A stretch of DNA of 64,000 nucleotides from Acidobacteriota bacterium (GTDB lineage: Bacteria; Acidobacteriota; Vicinamibacteria; Fen-336): assembly GCA_011526565.1 (NCBI GenBank), contig WYBL01000004.1, forward strand, positions 1 through 64,000. Reading direction: 5' to 3'. Below are positions 1 through 9,465 of the stretch, one piece after another. Position 1 is the stretch's first letter. Every line of letters begins with the position of its first letter. A program made the translations under genes and the position numbers. Under the pieces are notes generated by a model, which saw only the letters and a list, made by a program, of their open reading frames with translations, searched no databases and was not told the DNA's origin.

Positions 1-120
<120 letters not shown>

Positions 121-130
121 GGACGGGCCA

Positions 131-463
131 ATGATGCTCAACGAGAAGATCCGCATCCGCCTTCGCGCCTACGACTACCGCATCCTCGACCAGTCGACCC
201 ACGAGATCGTGGAGACCGCGAAGCGGACCGGGTCGGAAGTGCGCGGGCCGATCCCGCTGCCCACCGAGAAGAACCGGTGGACCGTGCTGCGCTCGCCGCA
301 CGTCGACAAGAAAAGCCGCGAGCAGTTCGAGATCCGCACTCACAAGCGGCTGCTCGACATCTTCGAGCCCACGCCGCAGACGGTGGACGCGCTGATGAAG
401 CTCGACCTGCCGGCGGGCGTGGACGTGGAGATCAAGGCGTTCGGCAAGGAGCACTCGAAGTAA
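131..463 (+). CDS. rpsJ: 30S ribosomal protein S10
   Basis: The 110-residue product has the S10 signature: [16 protein letters not shown] near the N terminus and [19 protein letters not shown] in the middle. S10 sits in the 30S head and is also the NusE antitermination factor. Two ATGs are adjacent (131 and 134), and most S10 proteins begin close to here. It follows tuf by 10 bp and opens the S10 operon. About 100 bp of non-coding sequence with a strong hairpin separates it from rplC, an unusually long gap for this cluster. Confidence 0.98.
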   Translation: MMLNEKIRIRLRAYDYRILDQSTHEIVETAKRTGSEVRGPIPLPTEKNRWTVLRSPHVDKKSREQFEIRTHKRLLDIFEPTPQTVDALMKLDLPAGVDVEIKAFGKEHSK

Positions 464-483
464 CGGCGCAACCGAGGTTGCCG

Positions 484-520
484 GGCCGGAAGGGGCGACG
501 CCGCAACGGCGACCCCGGCC
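484..520 (+). promoter_or_regulatory. Structured RNA hairpin between rpsJ and rplC
   Basis: The 101-bp rpsJ-rplC gap holds a nested stem. GGCC 484-487 pairs with 517-520, GGGG 492-495 with CCCC 513-516, and CGCCG 499-503 with CGGCG 507-511, around a CAA loop. It is the only long gap in the first 7 kb of an otherwise tightly packed operon. In E. coli the S10 operon is feedback-regulated through a leader RNA bound by L4, so a regulatory role here is plausible. It is inferred from pairing only. Confidence 0.4.
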
Positions 521-564
521 GCAGCGGCCCACGACCTCGTCAACGACGCTATTAAGGAACCAAG

Positions 565-1197
565 ATGTCGATCCAGGGAATCATCGGACGCAAGGTGGGG
601 ATGACCCAGGTCTTCCTGCCCGACGGCAAGGCCGTGCCGGTCACGGTCGTCGAGGCGGGGCCCTGCGTGGTCGTCCAGCGCAAGACGGCGGGCAAGGACG
701 GCTACGACGCGGCGCAGATCGGGCTGGTCGAGGCGCGCAAGGTGCGCGGCACGACGAAGCCGATGGAGGGCCATTTCGCCAAGGCCGGGCTGCCGCCGTG
801 CCGGGTGCTGCGCGAGGTGCCGGTCGCGGCCGGCTCCGAGGCGAAGGTGGGCGACCGGGTGTCGGCCGACCTGTTCGCCGAGGGCGAGAAGGTCACCATC
901 ATCGGCGTCAGCAAGGGCAAGGGCTTCCAGGGCGTCGTCAAGCGCCACCACTTCCGCGGCGGCGCGGCGACTCACGGCTCGATGTTCCACCGCGCGCCGG
1001 GCTCGATCGGCGCCTCGGCGTTCCCGTCGCGGGTGCTGAAGGGCATGCGCGCCGCGGGCCACATGGGCTCGGACCGGGTCACGGTCAAGAACCTGCACGT
1101 GGTGCGGGTCGAGGCCGACAAGAACGTGCTCCTGATCCGGGGTGCCGTGCCCGGCGCGAACGGCGGCCTGGTCGTCATCCGCAAGGCCGCGAGGTAA
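565..1197 (+). CDS. rplC: 50S ribosomal protein L3
   Basis: The 210-residue product starts [15 protein letters not shown]. It carries the L3 core [16 protein letters not shown] and the loop [20 protein letters not shown], which reaches toward the peptidyl transferase centre. L3 is an early 23S rRNA-binding assembly protein. The ATG at 565 is preceded by an AAGGAA ribosome binding site. It is followed after 7 bp by rplD. Length and motifs are normal. Confidence 0.98.
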   Translation: MSIQGIIGRKVGMTQVFLPDGKAVPVTVVEAGPCVVVQRKTAGKDGYDAAQIGLVEARKVRGTTKPMEGHFAKAGLPPCRVLREVPVAAGSEAKVGDRVSADLFAEGEKVTIIGVSKGKGFQGVVKRHHFRGGAATHGSMFHRAPGSIGASAFPSRVLKGMRAAGHMGSDRVTVKNLHVVRVEADKNVLLIRGAVPGANGGLVVIRKAAR

Positions 1198-1204
1198 CAG
1201 GGAG

Positions 1205-1882
1205 ATGTCCGACAAGCGCAAGGCCGCCAAGGCCCCGGAGACGCTGCCGGTGGTCAACGCGGAGAACCAGAAGATCCGCGACGTCAGCCTCAGCCCGGAA
1301 GTCTTCGGCGGGCACGTCAACGAGCACCTGCTGTGGGAGGCCGTCAAGCAGTACCGCGCCGGCGGCCGCAGCGGCACCCACATGACCAAGAACCGGGCCC
1401 TCGTCTCCGGCTCGGGCAAGAAGCCGTGGCGCCAGAAGGGCACCGGCCGCGCCCGCGTCGGCGAGACCCGCAACCCGCTGTGGCGTCACGGCGGCACGGT
1501 GTTCGGGCCCCAGCCGCGCGACTACTCGTACTCGGTGCCGAAGAAGACGCGCACCTCCGCGCTGCGCTCCGCCCTGGTCCAGAAGGCCAGCGAAGGCGCG
1601 CTGCGGGTGATCGACCTGATCCGCATCGACGCCCCCGAGCAGGGCCAGCCGCCGCGGCTGACCCGCCAGCTCAAGGGCCTGCTCGCGAAGCTGGGCGTCG
1701 CCGGCAAGGTCACGCTGGTCGAGTCCCGGCCGTCCGACCTGCTGGTGCTGGCCGGCCGCAACCTGCCCGGCGTGCGGGTGGTGGACGCCTCGCACCTGAC
1801 CGTGTACGACGCGCTCGACTGCCGGACCCTGCTGGTCTCGGCGCCCGCGCTCGCCCGCCTCGAGGAGCGGCTGGCTCCGTAG
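1205..1882 (+). CDS. rplD: 50S ribosomal protein L4
   Basis: L4/L1e family, 225 residues. It has the central extended loop ([19 protein letters not shown], then [19 protein letters not shown]) that lines the peptide exit tunnel. The start at ATG 1205 is chosen because GGGAG lies just upstream at 1200-1204 and the product begins at the usual place. An upstream GTG/ATG in the same frame would run into rplC. L4 is the known autogenous regulator of the S10 operon in gammaproteobacteria; whether it is here cannot be told. Confidence 0.97.
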   Translation: MSDKRKAAKAPETLPVVNAENQKIRDVSLSPEVFGGHVNEHLLWEAVKQYRAGGRSGTHMTKNRALVSGSGKKPWRQKGTGRARVGETRNPLWRHGGTVFGPQPRDYSYSVPKKTRTSALRSALVQKASEGALRVIDLIRIDAPEQGQPPRLTRQLKGLLAKLGVAGKVTLVESRPSDLLVLAGRNLPGVRVVDASHLTVYDALDCRTLLVSAPALARLEERLAP

Positions 1883-1902
1883 GAGGGCCGAAGAGAACCG
1901 CG

Positions 1903-2196
1903 ATGAAGAACCTCTACGAAGTCATCCGCCGTCCGCTGATCACGGAGAAGACCACCCTGCTCAAGGAGCAGACCGGCGTCGTCTGCTTCGAGGTCCACCG
2001 CGACTCCACCAAGCCGGAGATCAAGAAGGCCGTCGAGGCCCTGTTCGGCGTCAAGGTCGACGACGTTCGCGTCGCCGTGATGCACGGCAAGGTCAAGCGG
2101 CAGGGCCGCTGGTTCGGCCGCCGGCCCGACTGGAAGAAGGCCTACGTCACCTTGAAGAAGGGCGAGAAGCCCATCGAGTTCTTCGAGCAGGCGTAA
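1903..2196 (+). CDS. rplW: 50S ribosomal protein L23
   Basis: The 97-residue product begins [20 protein letters not shown], the L23 N-terminal signature, and ends in the RNA-binding segment with [19 protein letters not shown]23 sits at the exit-tunnel rim and docks trigger factor and SRP. The start is ATG 1903, 20 bp after the rplD stop. Earlier in-frame starts would overlap rplD and add unrelated sequence. Confidence 0.97.
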   Translation: MKNLYEVIRRPLITEKTTLLKEQTGVVCFEVHRDSTKPEIKKAVEALFGVKVDDVRVAVMHGKVKRQGRWFGRRPDWKKAYVTLKKGEKPIEFFEQA

Positions 2197-2211
2197 GGAG
2201 CCGAAGGGAAC

Positions 2212-3033
2212 ATGCCTCTCAAGAGCTACCGTCCGACCTCGCCGGGGCGTCGCTTCATGACGACGCTCACCTTCGACGAGATCACCAAGACCACCCCCGA
2301 GAAGTCGCTCACCACCCCGATCAAGCGCAGCGGCGGCCGCGACAACCGCGGCCGGCTGACCGTGCGCTTCATGGGCGGCGGCCACAAGCGCCGCTACCGG
2401 ATGATCGACTTCCGGCGCGACAAGAAGGACATTCCCGCCAAGGTGGCGGCGATCGAGTACGACCCCAACCGGTCGGCCCGCATCGCGCTGCTGCACTACG
2501 TCGACGGCGAGAAGCGTTACATCCTGTGCCCCGACGGCGTGCACGTCGGCCAGGCGATCCTGGCCGGCGCCGGCGCCGACATCCTGCCCGGCAACTGCCT
2601 GCCGCTGAAGGCGATCCCCGCCGGCACCACGATCCACAACATCGAGCTGCGCCAGGGTCGCGGCGGCCAGATGGTGCGCTCGGCCGGCACGGCGGCGCAG
2701 CTGGTGGCCAAGGAGGGCGACTACGCCCAGGTCAAGCTGCCCTCCGGCGAGGTCCGCAAGGTCCACGTCGACTGCTTCGCGACGATCGGCCAGGTCGGCA
2801 ACTCCGACCACAAGAACGTGGCGATCGGCAAGGCCGGCCGCAGCCGCTGGCTGGGCCGCAAGCCGCACAACCGCGGCGTGGCGATGAACCCGATCGACCA
2901 CCCGCACGGCGGCGGCGAGGGCCGCACGTCCGGCGGCCGCCACCCGGTGACGCCGTGGGGCAAGCCGACCAAGGGTGCCAAGACCCGCAAGAACAAGCGC
3001 ACCGACTCGTTCATCGTCAAGAGGCGGAAGTAA
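2212..3033 (+). CDS. rplB: 50S ribosomal protein L2
   Basis: The 273-residue product has the conserved L2 C-terminal segment [13 protein letters not shown] (about residues 225-237), needed for the peptidyl transferase centre, and the mid-protein [17 protein letters not shown] stretch. It begins [16 protein letters not shown], typical of L2. Spacing is 15 bp after rplW and 3 bp before rpsS. Nothing is unusual. Confidence 0.98.
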   Translation: MPLKSYRPTSPGRRFMTTLTFDEITKTTPEKSLTTPIKRSGGRDNRGRLTVRFMGGGHKRRYRMIDFRRDKKDIPAKVAAIEYDPNRSARIALLHYVDGEKRYILCPDGVHVGQAILAGAGADILPGNCLPLKAIPAGTTIHNIELRQGRGGQMVRSAGTAAQLVAKEGDYAQVKLPSGEVRKVHVDCFATIGQVGNSDHKNVAIGKAGRSRWLGRKPHNRGVAMNPIDHPHGGGEGRTSGGRHPVTPWGKPTKGAKTRKNKRTDSFIVKRRK

Positions 3034-3036
3034 GAC

Positions 3037-3327
3037 ATGGCACGTTCGCTCAAGAAGGGCCCCTTCATCGACGGCCACCTGCTGAAGAAGGTGGAGGGCA
3101 TGGCCGGCGTGGCCGACCGCAAGGTGATCAAGACCTGGTCGCGCCGCAGCACGATCATCCCGGAGATGGTCGGCATGACGCTGGCCGTCTACAACGGCAA
3201 GAAGTTCGTGCCGGTCTACGTGACCGAGAACATGGTCGGCCACAAGCTCGGCGAGTTCTCGCCCACCCGCACCTTCAAGGGCCACTCCTCCAAGGTGGAG
3301 AAGGCGGCCAAGGTGGCGGGGAAGTAG
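3037..3327 (+). CDS. rpsS: 30S ribosomal protein S19
   Basis: The 96-residue product begins [19 protein letters not shown]. It has the typical middle [20 protein letters not shown] and the C-terminal [13 protein letters not shown]19 forms a head complex with S13 that contacts the A-site tRNA. The ATG is 3 bp after the rplB stop. Length is normal. Confidence 0.98.
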   Translation: MARSLKKGPFIDGHLLKKVEGMAGVADRKVIKTWSRRSTIIPEMVGMTLAVYNGKKFVPVYVTENMVGHKLGEFSPTRTFKGHSSKVEKAAKVAGK

Positions 3328-3337
3328 GAGCGCGACC

Positions 3338-3697
3338 ATGTCGAGCTACCGAGCCGAAGCCAAGTACATCCGCAGTTCGGCCCAGAAGGCCGGGCTGGTC
3401 TGCGAACTGATCCGCGGCAAGAAGGCCTCCGAGGCGCTGTCGATCCTGCGCTTCACCAGGAAGGCCGTCGCCCGCGACCTCGAGAAGGTGCTGCGCTCGG
3501 CCGTCGCGAACGCCGTGTTCGTCGCCGACCGCAACGAGAAGCGCCGCCTCGACGAGGACGACCTCTACGTGCGCGCGGCCTTCGCCAACCAGGGCCCGTC
3601 GCAGAAGCGGGTGCGCCCGGCGCCGATGGGCCGTGCCTACCGGGTCATCAAGCGCACCACGCATCTCACGGTCGAGCTGGCCGAGAGGGAGAAGTAG
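3338..3697 (+). CDS. rplV: 50S ribosomal protein L22
   Basis: The 119-residue product has the L22 pattern: [20 protein letters not shown] at the N terminus, and a beta-hairpin ending in [21 protein letters not shown] that extends into the exit tunnel. Macrolide-resistance changes in other species map to that hairpin. It follows rpsS by 10 bp and precedes rpsC by 4 bp. Confidence 0.97.
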   Translation: MSSYRAEAKYIRSSAQKAGLVCELIRGKKASEALSILRFTRKAVARDLEKVLRSAVANAVFVADRNEKRRLDEDDLYVRAAFANQGPSQKRVRPAPMGRAYRVIKRTTHLTVELAEREK

Positions 3698-3701
3698 CCA
3701 C

Positions 3702-4349
3702 ATGGGTCAGAAAGTCCATCCCATCGGGTTCCGCCTCGGCTTCAACAAGCCCTGGCGCAGCCGCTGGTTCTCCGACAAGGAGTACGCTTCGCTCCTGCAC
3801 CAGGACCTGAAGCTGAAGAAGGACCTCAAGAAGCGCTTCTCCCACGCGGGCGTCTCGCGGATCGAGATCGAGCGCGCGGCCAACAAGCTGAAGGTCACGC
3901 TGTTCACCTCGCGCCCCGGCATCATCATCGGCCGCAAGGGCTCCGAGGTCGACAAGCTCAAGCAGGAAGTCCAGAAGAAGACCGGCAAGGAGGTCTTCAT
4001 CAACATCCAGGAGATCCTGAAGCCCGAGCTCGACGCCCAGCTGGTGTCGGAGTCGGTGGCGCTCCAGCTCGAGAAGCGGATCGCCTTCCGCCGCGCGATG
4101 CGCAAGGCGGTCGACGCCGCCCTCCGCTTCGGCGCCAAGGGCATCAAGATCCGCGTCTCCGGCCGCCTCAACGGCGCCGAGATCGCGCGCTCGGAGTGGT
4201 ACCTGCACGGCCAGCTGCCGCTGCACACGCTGCGCTCCGACATCGACTACGGGTTCCACGAGGCCAGCACGGCGTTCGGCCGCATCGGCGTCAAGTGCTG
4301 GATCTACAAGGGCGAGCAGGACGCGCCGCGTCCGGCGAAGGCGCTCTAG
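3702..4349 (+). CDS. rpsC: 30S ribosomal protein S3
   Basis: The product has 215 residues from ATG 3702: [20 protein letters not shown]. It has the KH RNA-binding domain with the GxxG loop ([13 protein letters not shown], about residues 67-79) and the C-terminal S3 domain ([20 protein letters not shown], then [14 protein letters not shown]). S3 lines the mRNA entry channel. A longer in-frame reading starts inside rplV and is rejected. Confidence 0.97.
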   Translation: MGQKVHPIGFRLGFNKPWRSRWFSDKEYASLLHQDLKLKKDLKKRFSHAGVSRIEIERAANKLKVTLFTSRPGIIIGRKGSEVDKLKQEVQKKTGKEVFINIQEILKPELDAQLVSESVALQLEKRIAFRRAMRKAVDAALRFGAKGIKIRVSGRLNGAEIARSEWYLHGQLPLHTLRSDIDYGFHEASTAFGRIGVKCWIYKGEQDAPRPAKAL

Positions 4350-4361
4350 GGTCAAGACATC

Positions 4362-4787
4362 ATGTTGATGCCCAAGAAGGTCAAGTACCGCAAGACCCAG
4401 CGCGGCCGCATGAGCGGCAAGGCGTGGACCGGGTCGTCCGTCTCCTTCGGCGACTTCGGCCTGAAGGCGATGGAGTGCGGCTGGGTGACGGCCCGCGAGA
4501 TCGAGGCCGGCCGCATCGCGATCAACCGCTACGTCAAGCGCAACGGCCGCGTCTGGATCCGGATGTTCCCCGACAAGCCCTACACCAAGAAGCCCCAGGA
4601 GACGCGCATGGGCAAGGGCAAGGGACAGCCGGAGGGCTGGGTGATGGTGGTCAAGCCCGGCCGAATCCTCTACGAGATGGAGGGGGTGCCGGAAAAGGAC
4701 GCCCGCGAGGCGTTCCGCCTGGCCGCGCACAAGCTCTCGATCAAGACCCGCTTCGTGAAGCGGCTCGAGGAAGAGGTGGCGCAGTGA
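4362..4787 (+). CDS. rplP: 50S ribosomal protein L16
   Basis: The 141-residue product begins [20 protein letters not shown]. It carries the L16 core [20 protein letters not shown] and the segment [15 protein letters not shown], close to the A-site finger and peptidyl transferase centre. The last codon overlaps the GTG of rpmC (GTGA), implying translational coupling. Confidence 0.97.
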   Translation: MLMPKKVKYRKTQRGRMSGKAWTGSSVSFGDFGLKAMECGWVTAREIEAGRIAINRYVKRNGRVWIRMFPDKPYTKKPQETRMGKGKGQPEGWVMVVKPGRILYEMEGVPEKDAREAFRLAAHKLSIKTRFVKRLEEEVAQ

Positions 4788-4978
4788 AGGCCGAGAAGTT
4801 GCGCGAGATGAACCTCGACGACCTGCGCGGCGAGGAGAAGAAGCTCGCCGAGCAGATGTTCCGCCTGCGCTTCCAGAAGGCGCTGGGCCAGCTCGACAAC
4901 GCGCTGAAGATCCGGGAGACCCGGCGCGACCTGGCGCGGGTCAAGACGTTGCTGAAGGAGAAGGCCGCCACCCGCTGA
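4784..4978 (+). CDS. rpmC: 50S ribosomal protein L29
   Basis: This small helical protein of 64 residues starts with GTG 4784, overlapping the rplP stop by 4 bp. It reads [20 protein letters not shown] and then [23 protein letters not shown], the L29 helix-turn-helix pattern. L29 sits at the tunnel exit beside L23. Position between L16 and S17 is canonical. Confidence 0.95.
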   Translation: MKAEKLREMNLDDLRGEEKKLAEQMFRLRFQKALGQLDNALKIRETRRDLARVKTLLKEKAATR

Positions 4979-5000
4979 GGGTGATCGGCCAGGAACGAAG

Positions 5001-5300
5001 ATGGAGCAATCGCAGCAGAAGCCGCCCGCCCGCCGTCGCCACTCCGTGGTCGGGGTCGTGGTGAGCGCCAAGATGCAGAAGACGGTGGTCGTCGCCGTGG
5101 AGCGCCTGATCCGGCACGAGCTCTACCGCAAGACCCTGCGACGGACGTCCACCTTCTCCGCCCACGACGAGAAGGGCGCGAAGGAAGGCGACACGGTGCG
5201 GATCGTCGAGACCCGGCCGCTGTCGAAGACCAAGCGCTGGCGCGTGGAGGAGATCCTGACCAAGGCGACGGTCGCGCCGGCCGTGGCGGGGGGGAAGTAG
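5001..5300 (+). CDS. rpsQ: 30S ribosomal protein S17
   Basis: The 99-residue product has the S17 OB-fold pattern: [20 protein letters not shown], then [17 protein letters not shown]. An N-terminal extension of about 14 polar residues ([13 protein letters not shown]) precedes the fold. S17 binds 16S rRNA early in 30S assembly. It lies 22 bp after rpmC and 4 bp before rplN. Confidence 0.97.
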   Translation: MEQSQQKPPARRRHSVVGVVVSAKMQKTVVVAVERLIRHELYRKTLRRTSTFSAHDEKGAKEGDTVRIVETRPLSKTKRWRVEEILTKATVAPAVAGGK

Positions 5301-5304
5301 CGCC

Positions 5305-5679
5305 ATGATCCAGATGCGCACCATCCTCGACGTCGCCGACAACTCCGGCGCGCGCAAGCTCTCGTGCATCCTGCCGCTCGGCGGGTCCACAGGGCGCTAC
5401 GCGAGCCTCGGCGACATCATCACCGCCAACGTCAAGGAGTCCGCTCCCGACGCGCCCGACTCGTGCAAGAAGGGCAAGGTCGTCAAGGCCGTGATCGTGC
5501 GCTGCGCCAAGGAGCAGCGCCGCGCGGACGGCTCCTACATCCGCTTCGACCGCAACGCCGCGGTGCTGATCAAGGACGACGGCGAGCCGGTCGGCACCCG
5601 CGTCTTCGGCCCGGTGGCGCGCGAGCTGCGCGACAAGCGGTTCATGAAGATCGTCTCGCTGGCCCCGGAGGTGCTGTAA
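5305..5679 (+). CDS. rplN: 50S ribosomal protein L14
   Basis: The 124-residue product begins [20 protein letters not shown], a near-invariant L14 start. It continues with the conserved [20 protein letters not shown] and ends with a [24 protein letters not shown] segment. L14 takes part in the inter-subunit bridge near the GTPase region. Spacing to neighbours is 4 bp on each side. Confidence 0.98.
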   Translation: MIQMRTILDVADNSGARKLSCILPLGGSTGRYASLGDIITANVKESAPDAPDSCKKGKVVKAVIVRCAKEQRRADGSYIRFDRNAAVLIKDDGEPVGTRVFGPVARELRDKRFMKIVSLAPEVL

Positions 5680-5683
5680 GGCC

Positions 5684-6034
5684 ATGGCCAAGCAGAAGCA
5701 GACGGAGCGCGCGAAGATCCGGGTCCGCAAGGGCGACCTCGTCGAGGTGATCGCCGGCAAGGACGCGGGCAAGCGCGGCAAGATCCTCAGCGTGCTGCGC
5801 GACAAGGGGCGGGTGGTGGTCCAGGGCGTGGGCTTCATCAAGCGCCACGTGCGGCCCAACCCGCAGCGCAACATCAAGGGCGGCATCGCCGAGCGCGAGG
5901 CCGCGATCCACGTCTCGAACGTGATGGTGGTCTCCCCCGAGACCGACAAGCGTTCGCGGCTCGGCGCCCGCAGGCTCGAAGACGGACGCAAGGTGAGGGT
6001 CAGCCGCCGCGACGGCGCTGTCCTCGACAAGTAG
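5684..6034 (+). CDS. rplX: 50S ribosomal protein L24
   Basis: The 116-residue product has the KOW motif: [20 protein letters not shown] at residues 12-31. It is followed by the L24 stretch [16 protein letters not shown]24 is one of two initiators of 50S assembly. It is encoded between L14 and L5 as usual. Confidence 0.97.
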   Translation: MAKQKQTERAKIRVRKGDLVEVIAGKDAGKRGKILSVLRDKGRVVVQGVGFIKRHVRPNPQRNIKGGIAEREAAIHVSNVMVVSPETDKRSRLGARRLEDGRKVRVSRRDGAVLDK

Positions 6035-6047
6035 GCCAGGAAGGAAC

Positions 6048-6593
6048 ATGGCAGCTCGTCTCAAGGAAAGCTACGTGAAGACGGTCGTGCCGCGCCTGAT
6101 GAAGGAACGCGAGTACAGCACCGTCATGGCCGTGCCCAAGCTCCAGAAGGTCGTCATCAACATGGGCGTGGGCGAGGCCACCCAGAACATCAAGCTGCTC
6201 GACGCGGCCCGCGAGGAGCTCGGCCGCATCGTCGGCCAGCGCCCGGCGATCCGCCGTGCGAAGAAGGCGATCGCCGCCTTCCGCGTCCGCGAGGGCATGC
6301 CGATCGCCGCCACCGTGACGCTGCGCGGCGACCGCATGTACGAGTTCTGCGACCGCCTGTTCAACGTCGCGCTGCCGCGCGTGCGCGACTTCCGCGGCGT
6401 GCCGCAGAACGCGTTCGACGGCCGCGGCAACTACACCCTGGGCCTGCGGGACCAGATCATCTTCCCCGAGATCGACTACGCGAAGGTCGAGAAACTGCGG
6501 GGCATGAACGTGACCTTCGTGACGACCGCCCGGACGGACGAGGAGTCCAAGCTCCTCCTCCAGTACCTCGGGATGCCGTTCCGGAACCAGTAG
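6048..6593 (+). CDS. rplE: 50S ribosomal protein L5
   Basis: The 181-residue product has the L5 signatures [19 protein letters not shown] near residue 30 and [20 protein letters not shown] near residue 90. It also has [17 protein letters not shown] in the C-terminal half. L5 binds 5S rRNA and contacts the P-site tRNA. A GTG-started rpsN follows after 10 bp. Confidence 0.98.
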   Translation: MAARLKESYVKTVVPRLMKEREYSTVMAVPKLQKVVINMGVGEATQNIKLLDAAREELGRIVGQRPAIRRAKKAIAAFRVREGMPIAATVTLRGDRMYEFCDRLFNVALPRVRDFRGVPQNAFDGRGNYTLGLRDQIIFPEIDYAKVEKLRGMNVTFVTTARTDEESKLLLQYLGMPFRNQ

Positions 6594-6603
6594 GAGGAGC
6601 GCA

Positions 6604-6789
6604 GTGGCCAAGTTGTCGCTGATCGCCAAGGCGCAGCGGACCCCCAAGTTCGCGGTTCGTCGTTACCACCGCTGCAAGAGCTGCGGGCGGCCGCGGGCGT
6701 ACCTGCGGAAGTTCGAGATGTGCCGGATCTGCTTCCGCAAGCACGCCCTCGCCGGGGACATCCCCGGCGTGGTCAAGGCCAGCTGGTAG
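6604..6789 (+). CDS. rpsN: 30S ribosomal protein S14, zinc-binding type
   Basis: The product is only 61 residues, the short zinc form of S14 (often called type Z). Two CxxC pairs are visible: CKSCG at about residues 24-28 and CRICF at about 40-44. The zinc-free paralogue is near 100 residues. It starts with GTG 6604 behind GGAGG (6593-6597). S14 is a late 30S head protein. No second rpsN is present in the window. Confidence 0.97.
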   Translation: MAKLSLIAKAQRTPKFAVRRYHRCKSCGRPRAYLRKFEMCRICFRKHALAGDIPGVVKASW

Positions 6790-6815
6790 CGCCGGGGAGC
6801 AGAGGAAGACACACG

Positions 6816-7214
6816 ATGAGCATGACCGATCCCATCGCGGACATGATCACCCGGATCCGCAACGGCGTCCGGGCGAGGGTCCCCAAGGTGGACGTGCCCC
6901 ACTCGAAGCTCAAGGTGGCGATTGCCCGCATCCTCAAGGACGAGGGCTACGTCGCCAACTTCAAGGTGGCCGAGGGCCAGGGGCAGGGGACGCTCCGCAT
7001 CTATCTCAAGTACGGCCCGGGCATGGAGCGGGTGATCACCGACCTCCAGCGCGTGAGCCGCCCCGGGTGCCGCATCTACTGCGGCAAGGACGAGATCCCC
7101 CGCGTGTACGGCGGGCTCGGGATCAACATCCTGTCCACCTCCCGTGGGCTGATGACGGGGAAGGCCGCGGCCCGCGAGGGCGTCGGCGGCGAGATCCTCG
7201 TCAACGTCTGGTAG
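6816..7214 (+). CDS. rpsH: 30S ribosomal protein S8
   Basis: The product has 132 residues from ATG 6816: [20 protein letters not shown]. It carries the S8 C-terminal signature with [20 protein letters not shown] and ends [10 protein letters not shown]8 binds 16S helix 21 and in E. coli is the spc-operon repressor. The start is set by GAGGAAG about 10 bp upstream; earlier in-frame codons lie inside rpsN. Confidence 0.97.
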   Translation: MSMTDPIADMITRIRNGVRARVPKVDVPHSKLKVAIARILKDEGYVANFKVAEGQGQGTLRIYLKYGPGMERVITDLQRVSRPGCRIYCGKDEIPRVYGGLGINILSTSRGLMTGKAAAREGVGGEILVNVW

Positions 7215-7227
7215 GAGGGCGAGAGAC

Positions 7228-7776
7228 ATGTCGCGAGTCGGACGCAAGCCGATCGCCATCCCCGCCGGCGTCAAGGTCGCGGTGAAGGACGCGGGCGTCG
7301 AGGTCCAGGGCCCGAAGGGCAAGCTGGTCACCCCGGTGCCCCCCGGCATCTCGTTCTCCGTCGAGGGCGGGCAGCTCCTGTGCAAGCGCAGCGGCGACGA
7401 GGGTCCCGTGCGCGCGTTGCACGGCCTGGCCCGGGCGCTGGCCCAGAACGCCGTCACCGGCGTCTCCACCGGCTTCACCAAGGAGCTCGACATCGTCGGC
7501 GTCGGCTACAAGGCGCAGGTCGAGGGCAAGAAGGTGGTCTTCACGCTCGGCTACTCCCACCCGGTGGAGTTCCCGATTCCGGAAGGCATCTCGATCGCCA
7601 TCGACAAGCAGACCCACGTCGTGGTGTCCGGGTTCGACCGGCAGCGCGTGGGCCAGGTGGCCGCCGAGATCCGCAAGCTGCGCAAGCCGGACCCCTACAA
7701 GCAGAAGGGCATCCGCTACGTCGGCGAGGTGCTGAAGAAGAAGGCCGGCAAGGCCGGGGCCACCGGGAGCAAGTAG
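7228..7776 (+). CDS. rplF: 50S ribosomal protein L6
   Basis: The 182-residue product begins [17 protein letters not shown] and has the duplicated L6 fold. The C-terminal repeat carries [20 protein letters not shown], followed by [21 protein letters not shown]6 lies near the sarcin-ricin loop. A 61-bp gap with a hairpin separates it from rplR. Confidence 0.98.
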   Translation: MSRVGRKPIAIPAGVKVAVKDAGVEVQGPKGKLVTPVPPGISFSVEGGQLLCKRSGDEGPVRALHGLARALAQNAVTGVSTGFTKELDIVGVGYKAQVEGKKVVFTLGYSHPVEFPIPEGISIAIDKQTHVVVSGFDRQRVGQVAAEIRKLRKPDPYKQKGIRYVGEVLKKKAGKAGATGSK

Positions 7777-7795
7777 GGACGAGGTCGGGGACGCT

Positions 7796-7815
7796 CGCGG
7801 CCCCCCGAGGCCGCG
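7796..7815 (+). other. Hairpin in the rplF-rplR gap
   Basis: CGCGGCC at 7796-7802 pairs perfectly with GGCCGCG at 7809-7815 across a 6-nt loop. No T-tract follows, so it is not a convincing terminator inside this essential operon. It may tune the relative expression of downstream genes or be a chance product of high G+C. Confidence 0.3.
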
Positions 7816-7837
7816 GGCAGCGCCCGCCGAGGGAACG

Positions 7838-8200
7838 ATGAAGAAGAGCCGAGACGACATCAGGCGCCGTATCCACAACCGGATCCGCAAGAAGGTCGCG
7901 GGCAGCGCGGAGCGGCCCCGGCTGTGCGTGTTCCGCAGCCAGAGCCACATCTACGCCCAGGTCATCGACGACGTGAAGGGTGGCACGCTGTGCTCGGCCT
8001 CCAGCCTCGACCAGGAGCTGAAAGGCAAGTTCAAGCGGGGCAGCAACGTCGACGCCGCCAAGGCCGTGGGGCAGCTCATCGCGAGCCGCGCCAAGGACAA
8101 GGGCGTCACCGCCGTCGTGTTCGATCGCGGCGGATTCCTGTACCACGGCCGCGTCAAGGCCCTGGCCGAGGCCGCCCGCGAGGGCGGGCTCTCGTTCTAG
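7838..8200 (+). CDS. rplR: 50S ribosomal protein L18
   Basis: The 120-residue product has the L18 core [20 protein letters not shown] near residue 25. The C-terminal part contains [20 protein letters not shown] followed by a short REGGLSF end. L18 binds 5S rRNA with L5 and L25. The ATG follows GAGGGAACG. Confidence 0.97.
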   Translation: MKKSRDDIRRRIHNRIRKKVAGSAERPRLCVFRSQSHIYAQVIDDVKGGTLCSASSLDQELKGKFKRGSNVDAAKAVGQLIASRAKDKGVTAVVFDRGGFLYHGRVKALAEAAREGGLSF

Positions 8201-8207
8201 CGCTGGG

Positions 8208-8762
8208 ATGAGCATGAGAAAGACGCACGAGAAGGTCGACGTCGGCAGCCTGGAGCTCAAGGACCAGGTCGTCCAGATCAACCGCGTGACCAAGGTCGTC
8301 AAGGGCGGCAAGAACCTGTCCTTCTCGGCCATGGTAGTGGTCGGCGACGGCCACGGCCACGTCGGCTACGGCATGGGCAAGGCCCGCGAGGTGTCTTCCG
8401 CGATCAAGAAGGGCATCGAGGCCGCCAAGAAGAACGTGTTCAAGGTGCCGGTCACGGAGAAGGGCTCGACCATCCCGCACCAGGTGGTGGGCTACTTCGG
8501 CTCCGGCAGCGTGCTGCTGAAGCCGGCCTCCGAGGGTACCGGCGTGATCGCCGGCGGCGCCGTGCGCGCGGTGATCGAGGCGGCCGGCATCCAGAACGTG
8601 CTGACCAAGAGCCTCGGCTCGGCCACCCCGCACAACGTGGTCAAGGCGACCGTCGACGCGCTGCTGCGGCTGAAGCAGCCGGAGCGCGTGGCCCGGCTGC
8701 GCGGCAAGAGCGTGGCCGAGGTGACCGGCGCCGAAGAGCCCAAGCCGCAGGCCCAGGCCTGA
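8208..8762 (+). CDS. rpsE: 30S ribosomal protein S5
   Basis: The 184-residue product has the S5 double-stranded RNA-binding N domain ([19 protein letters not shown], then [11 protein letters not shown]) and the S5 C-terminal fold ([20 protein letters not shown]). S5 is at the mRNA entry site and affects fidelity. The protein has a short alanine/glutamate-rich tail. It is followed by rpmD after 20 bp. Confidence 0.98.
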   Translation: MSMRKTHEKVDVGSLELKDQVVQINRVTKVVKGGKNLSFSAMVVVGDGHGHVGYGMGKAREVSSAIKKGIEAAKKNVFKVPVTEKGSTIPHQVVGYFGSGSVLLKPASEGTGVIAGGAVRAVIEAAGIQNVLTKSLGSATPHNVVKATVDALLRLKQPERVARLRGKSVAEVTGAEEPKPQAQA

Positions 8763-8782
8763 GCCCGGGAGCGGAGACAGCG

Positions 8783-8989
8783 ATGGCAGCCAAGAAGCAG
8801 CAGAAGAAGACCGGCGCGACCTTCAAGGTCAAGCAGATCGGCAGCCTGATCGGCTGCACCGACAAGCAGCGCGCCTCCGTGCGCGGCCTCGGGCTGCGGC
8901 GGATGCACCAGGTCGTGGAGCGGCTCGACACCCCGGAGAACCGTGGGATGGCGAAGGCCGTGCCGCACCTGGTGGCGATCGTCGAGTAG
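8783..8989 (+). CDS. rpmD: 50S ribosomal protein L30
   Basis: The 68-residue product has the L30 pattern [20 protein letters not shown], then [20 protein letters not shown] and [14 protein letters not shown]. It has a slightly longer lysine-rich N terminus than usual. Position between rpsE and rplO is canonical. L30 is absent from some phyla, so its presence is mildly informative. Confidence 0.95.
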   Translation: MAAKKQQKKTGATFKVKQIGSLIGCTDKQRASVRGLGLRRMHQVVERLDTPENRGMAKAVPHLVAIVE

Positions 8990-9012
8990 CGCGGAAGAGG
9001 ATAGAGACGAAC

Positions 9013-9462
9013 ATGGGCCTCCACGATCTCAAGCCCGCCAAGGGCGCCACCAGCTCGCGCAAGCGCGTCGGCCGCGGCCAGGGCAGCGGCCTCGGCAAGA
9101 CGGCCGGCCGCGGCGAGAAGGGCCAGAAGAGCCGCAGCGGCTATTCCCACAAGAGCGGCTTCGAGGGCGGCCAGATGCCGCTCCACCGGCGCCTGCCCAA
9201 GCGCGGGTTCACCAACGCCCGCTTCCGCAAGGAGTTCGCGGTCGTCAACCTCGACAAGCTCGAGGCCTTCGAGCCCGGCACCATCGTCACGCCGGAGGTG
9301 CTGCTGCGCCGCGGCGTGGTCAGCAAGCTGATGGACGGGATCAAGGTGCTCGCCAAGGGCAAGCTCACCAAGGCCCTGACCGTGCGCGCCCACAAGTTCA
9401 GCGGCAAGGCCCAGGAGGCCATCCAGGGCGCCGGCGGCAAGGCCGAGGTGCTCGAGGCCTAG
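9013..9462 (+). CDS. rplO: 50S ribosomal protein L15
   Basis: The 149-residue product begins with the glycine/arginine-rich L15 tail ([20 protein letters not shown]). It continues with [18 protein letters not shown] and ends in the globular fold with [18 protein letters not shown]15 is a late 50S assembly protein. secY begins 3 bp after the stop. Confidence 0.97.
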   Translation: MGLHDLKPAKGATSSRKRVGRGQGSGLGKTAGRGEKGQKSRSGYSHKSGFEGGQMPLHRRLPKRGFTNARFRKEFAVVNLDKLEAFEPGTIVTPEVLLRRGVVSKLMDGIKVLAKGKLTKALTVRAHKFSGKAQEAIQGAGGKAEVLEA

Positions 9463-9465
9463 GCC

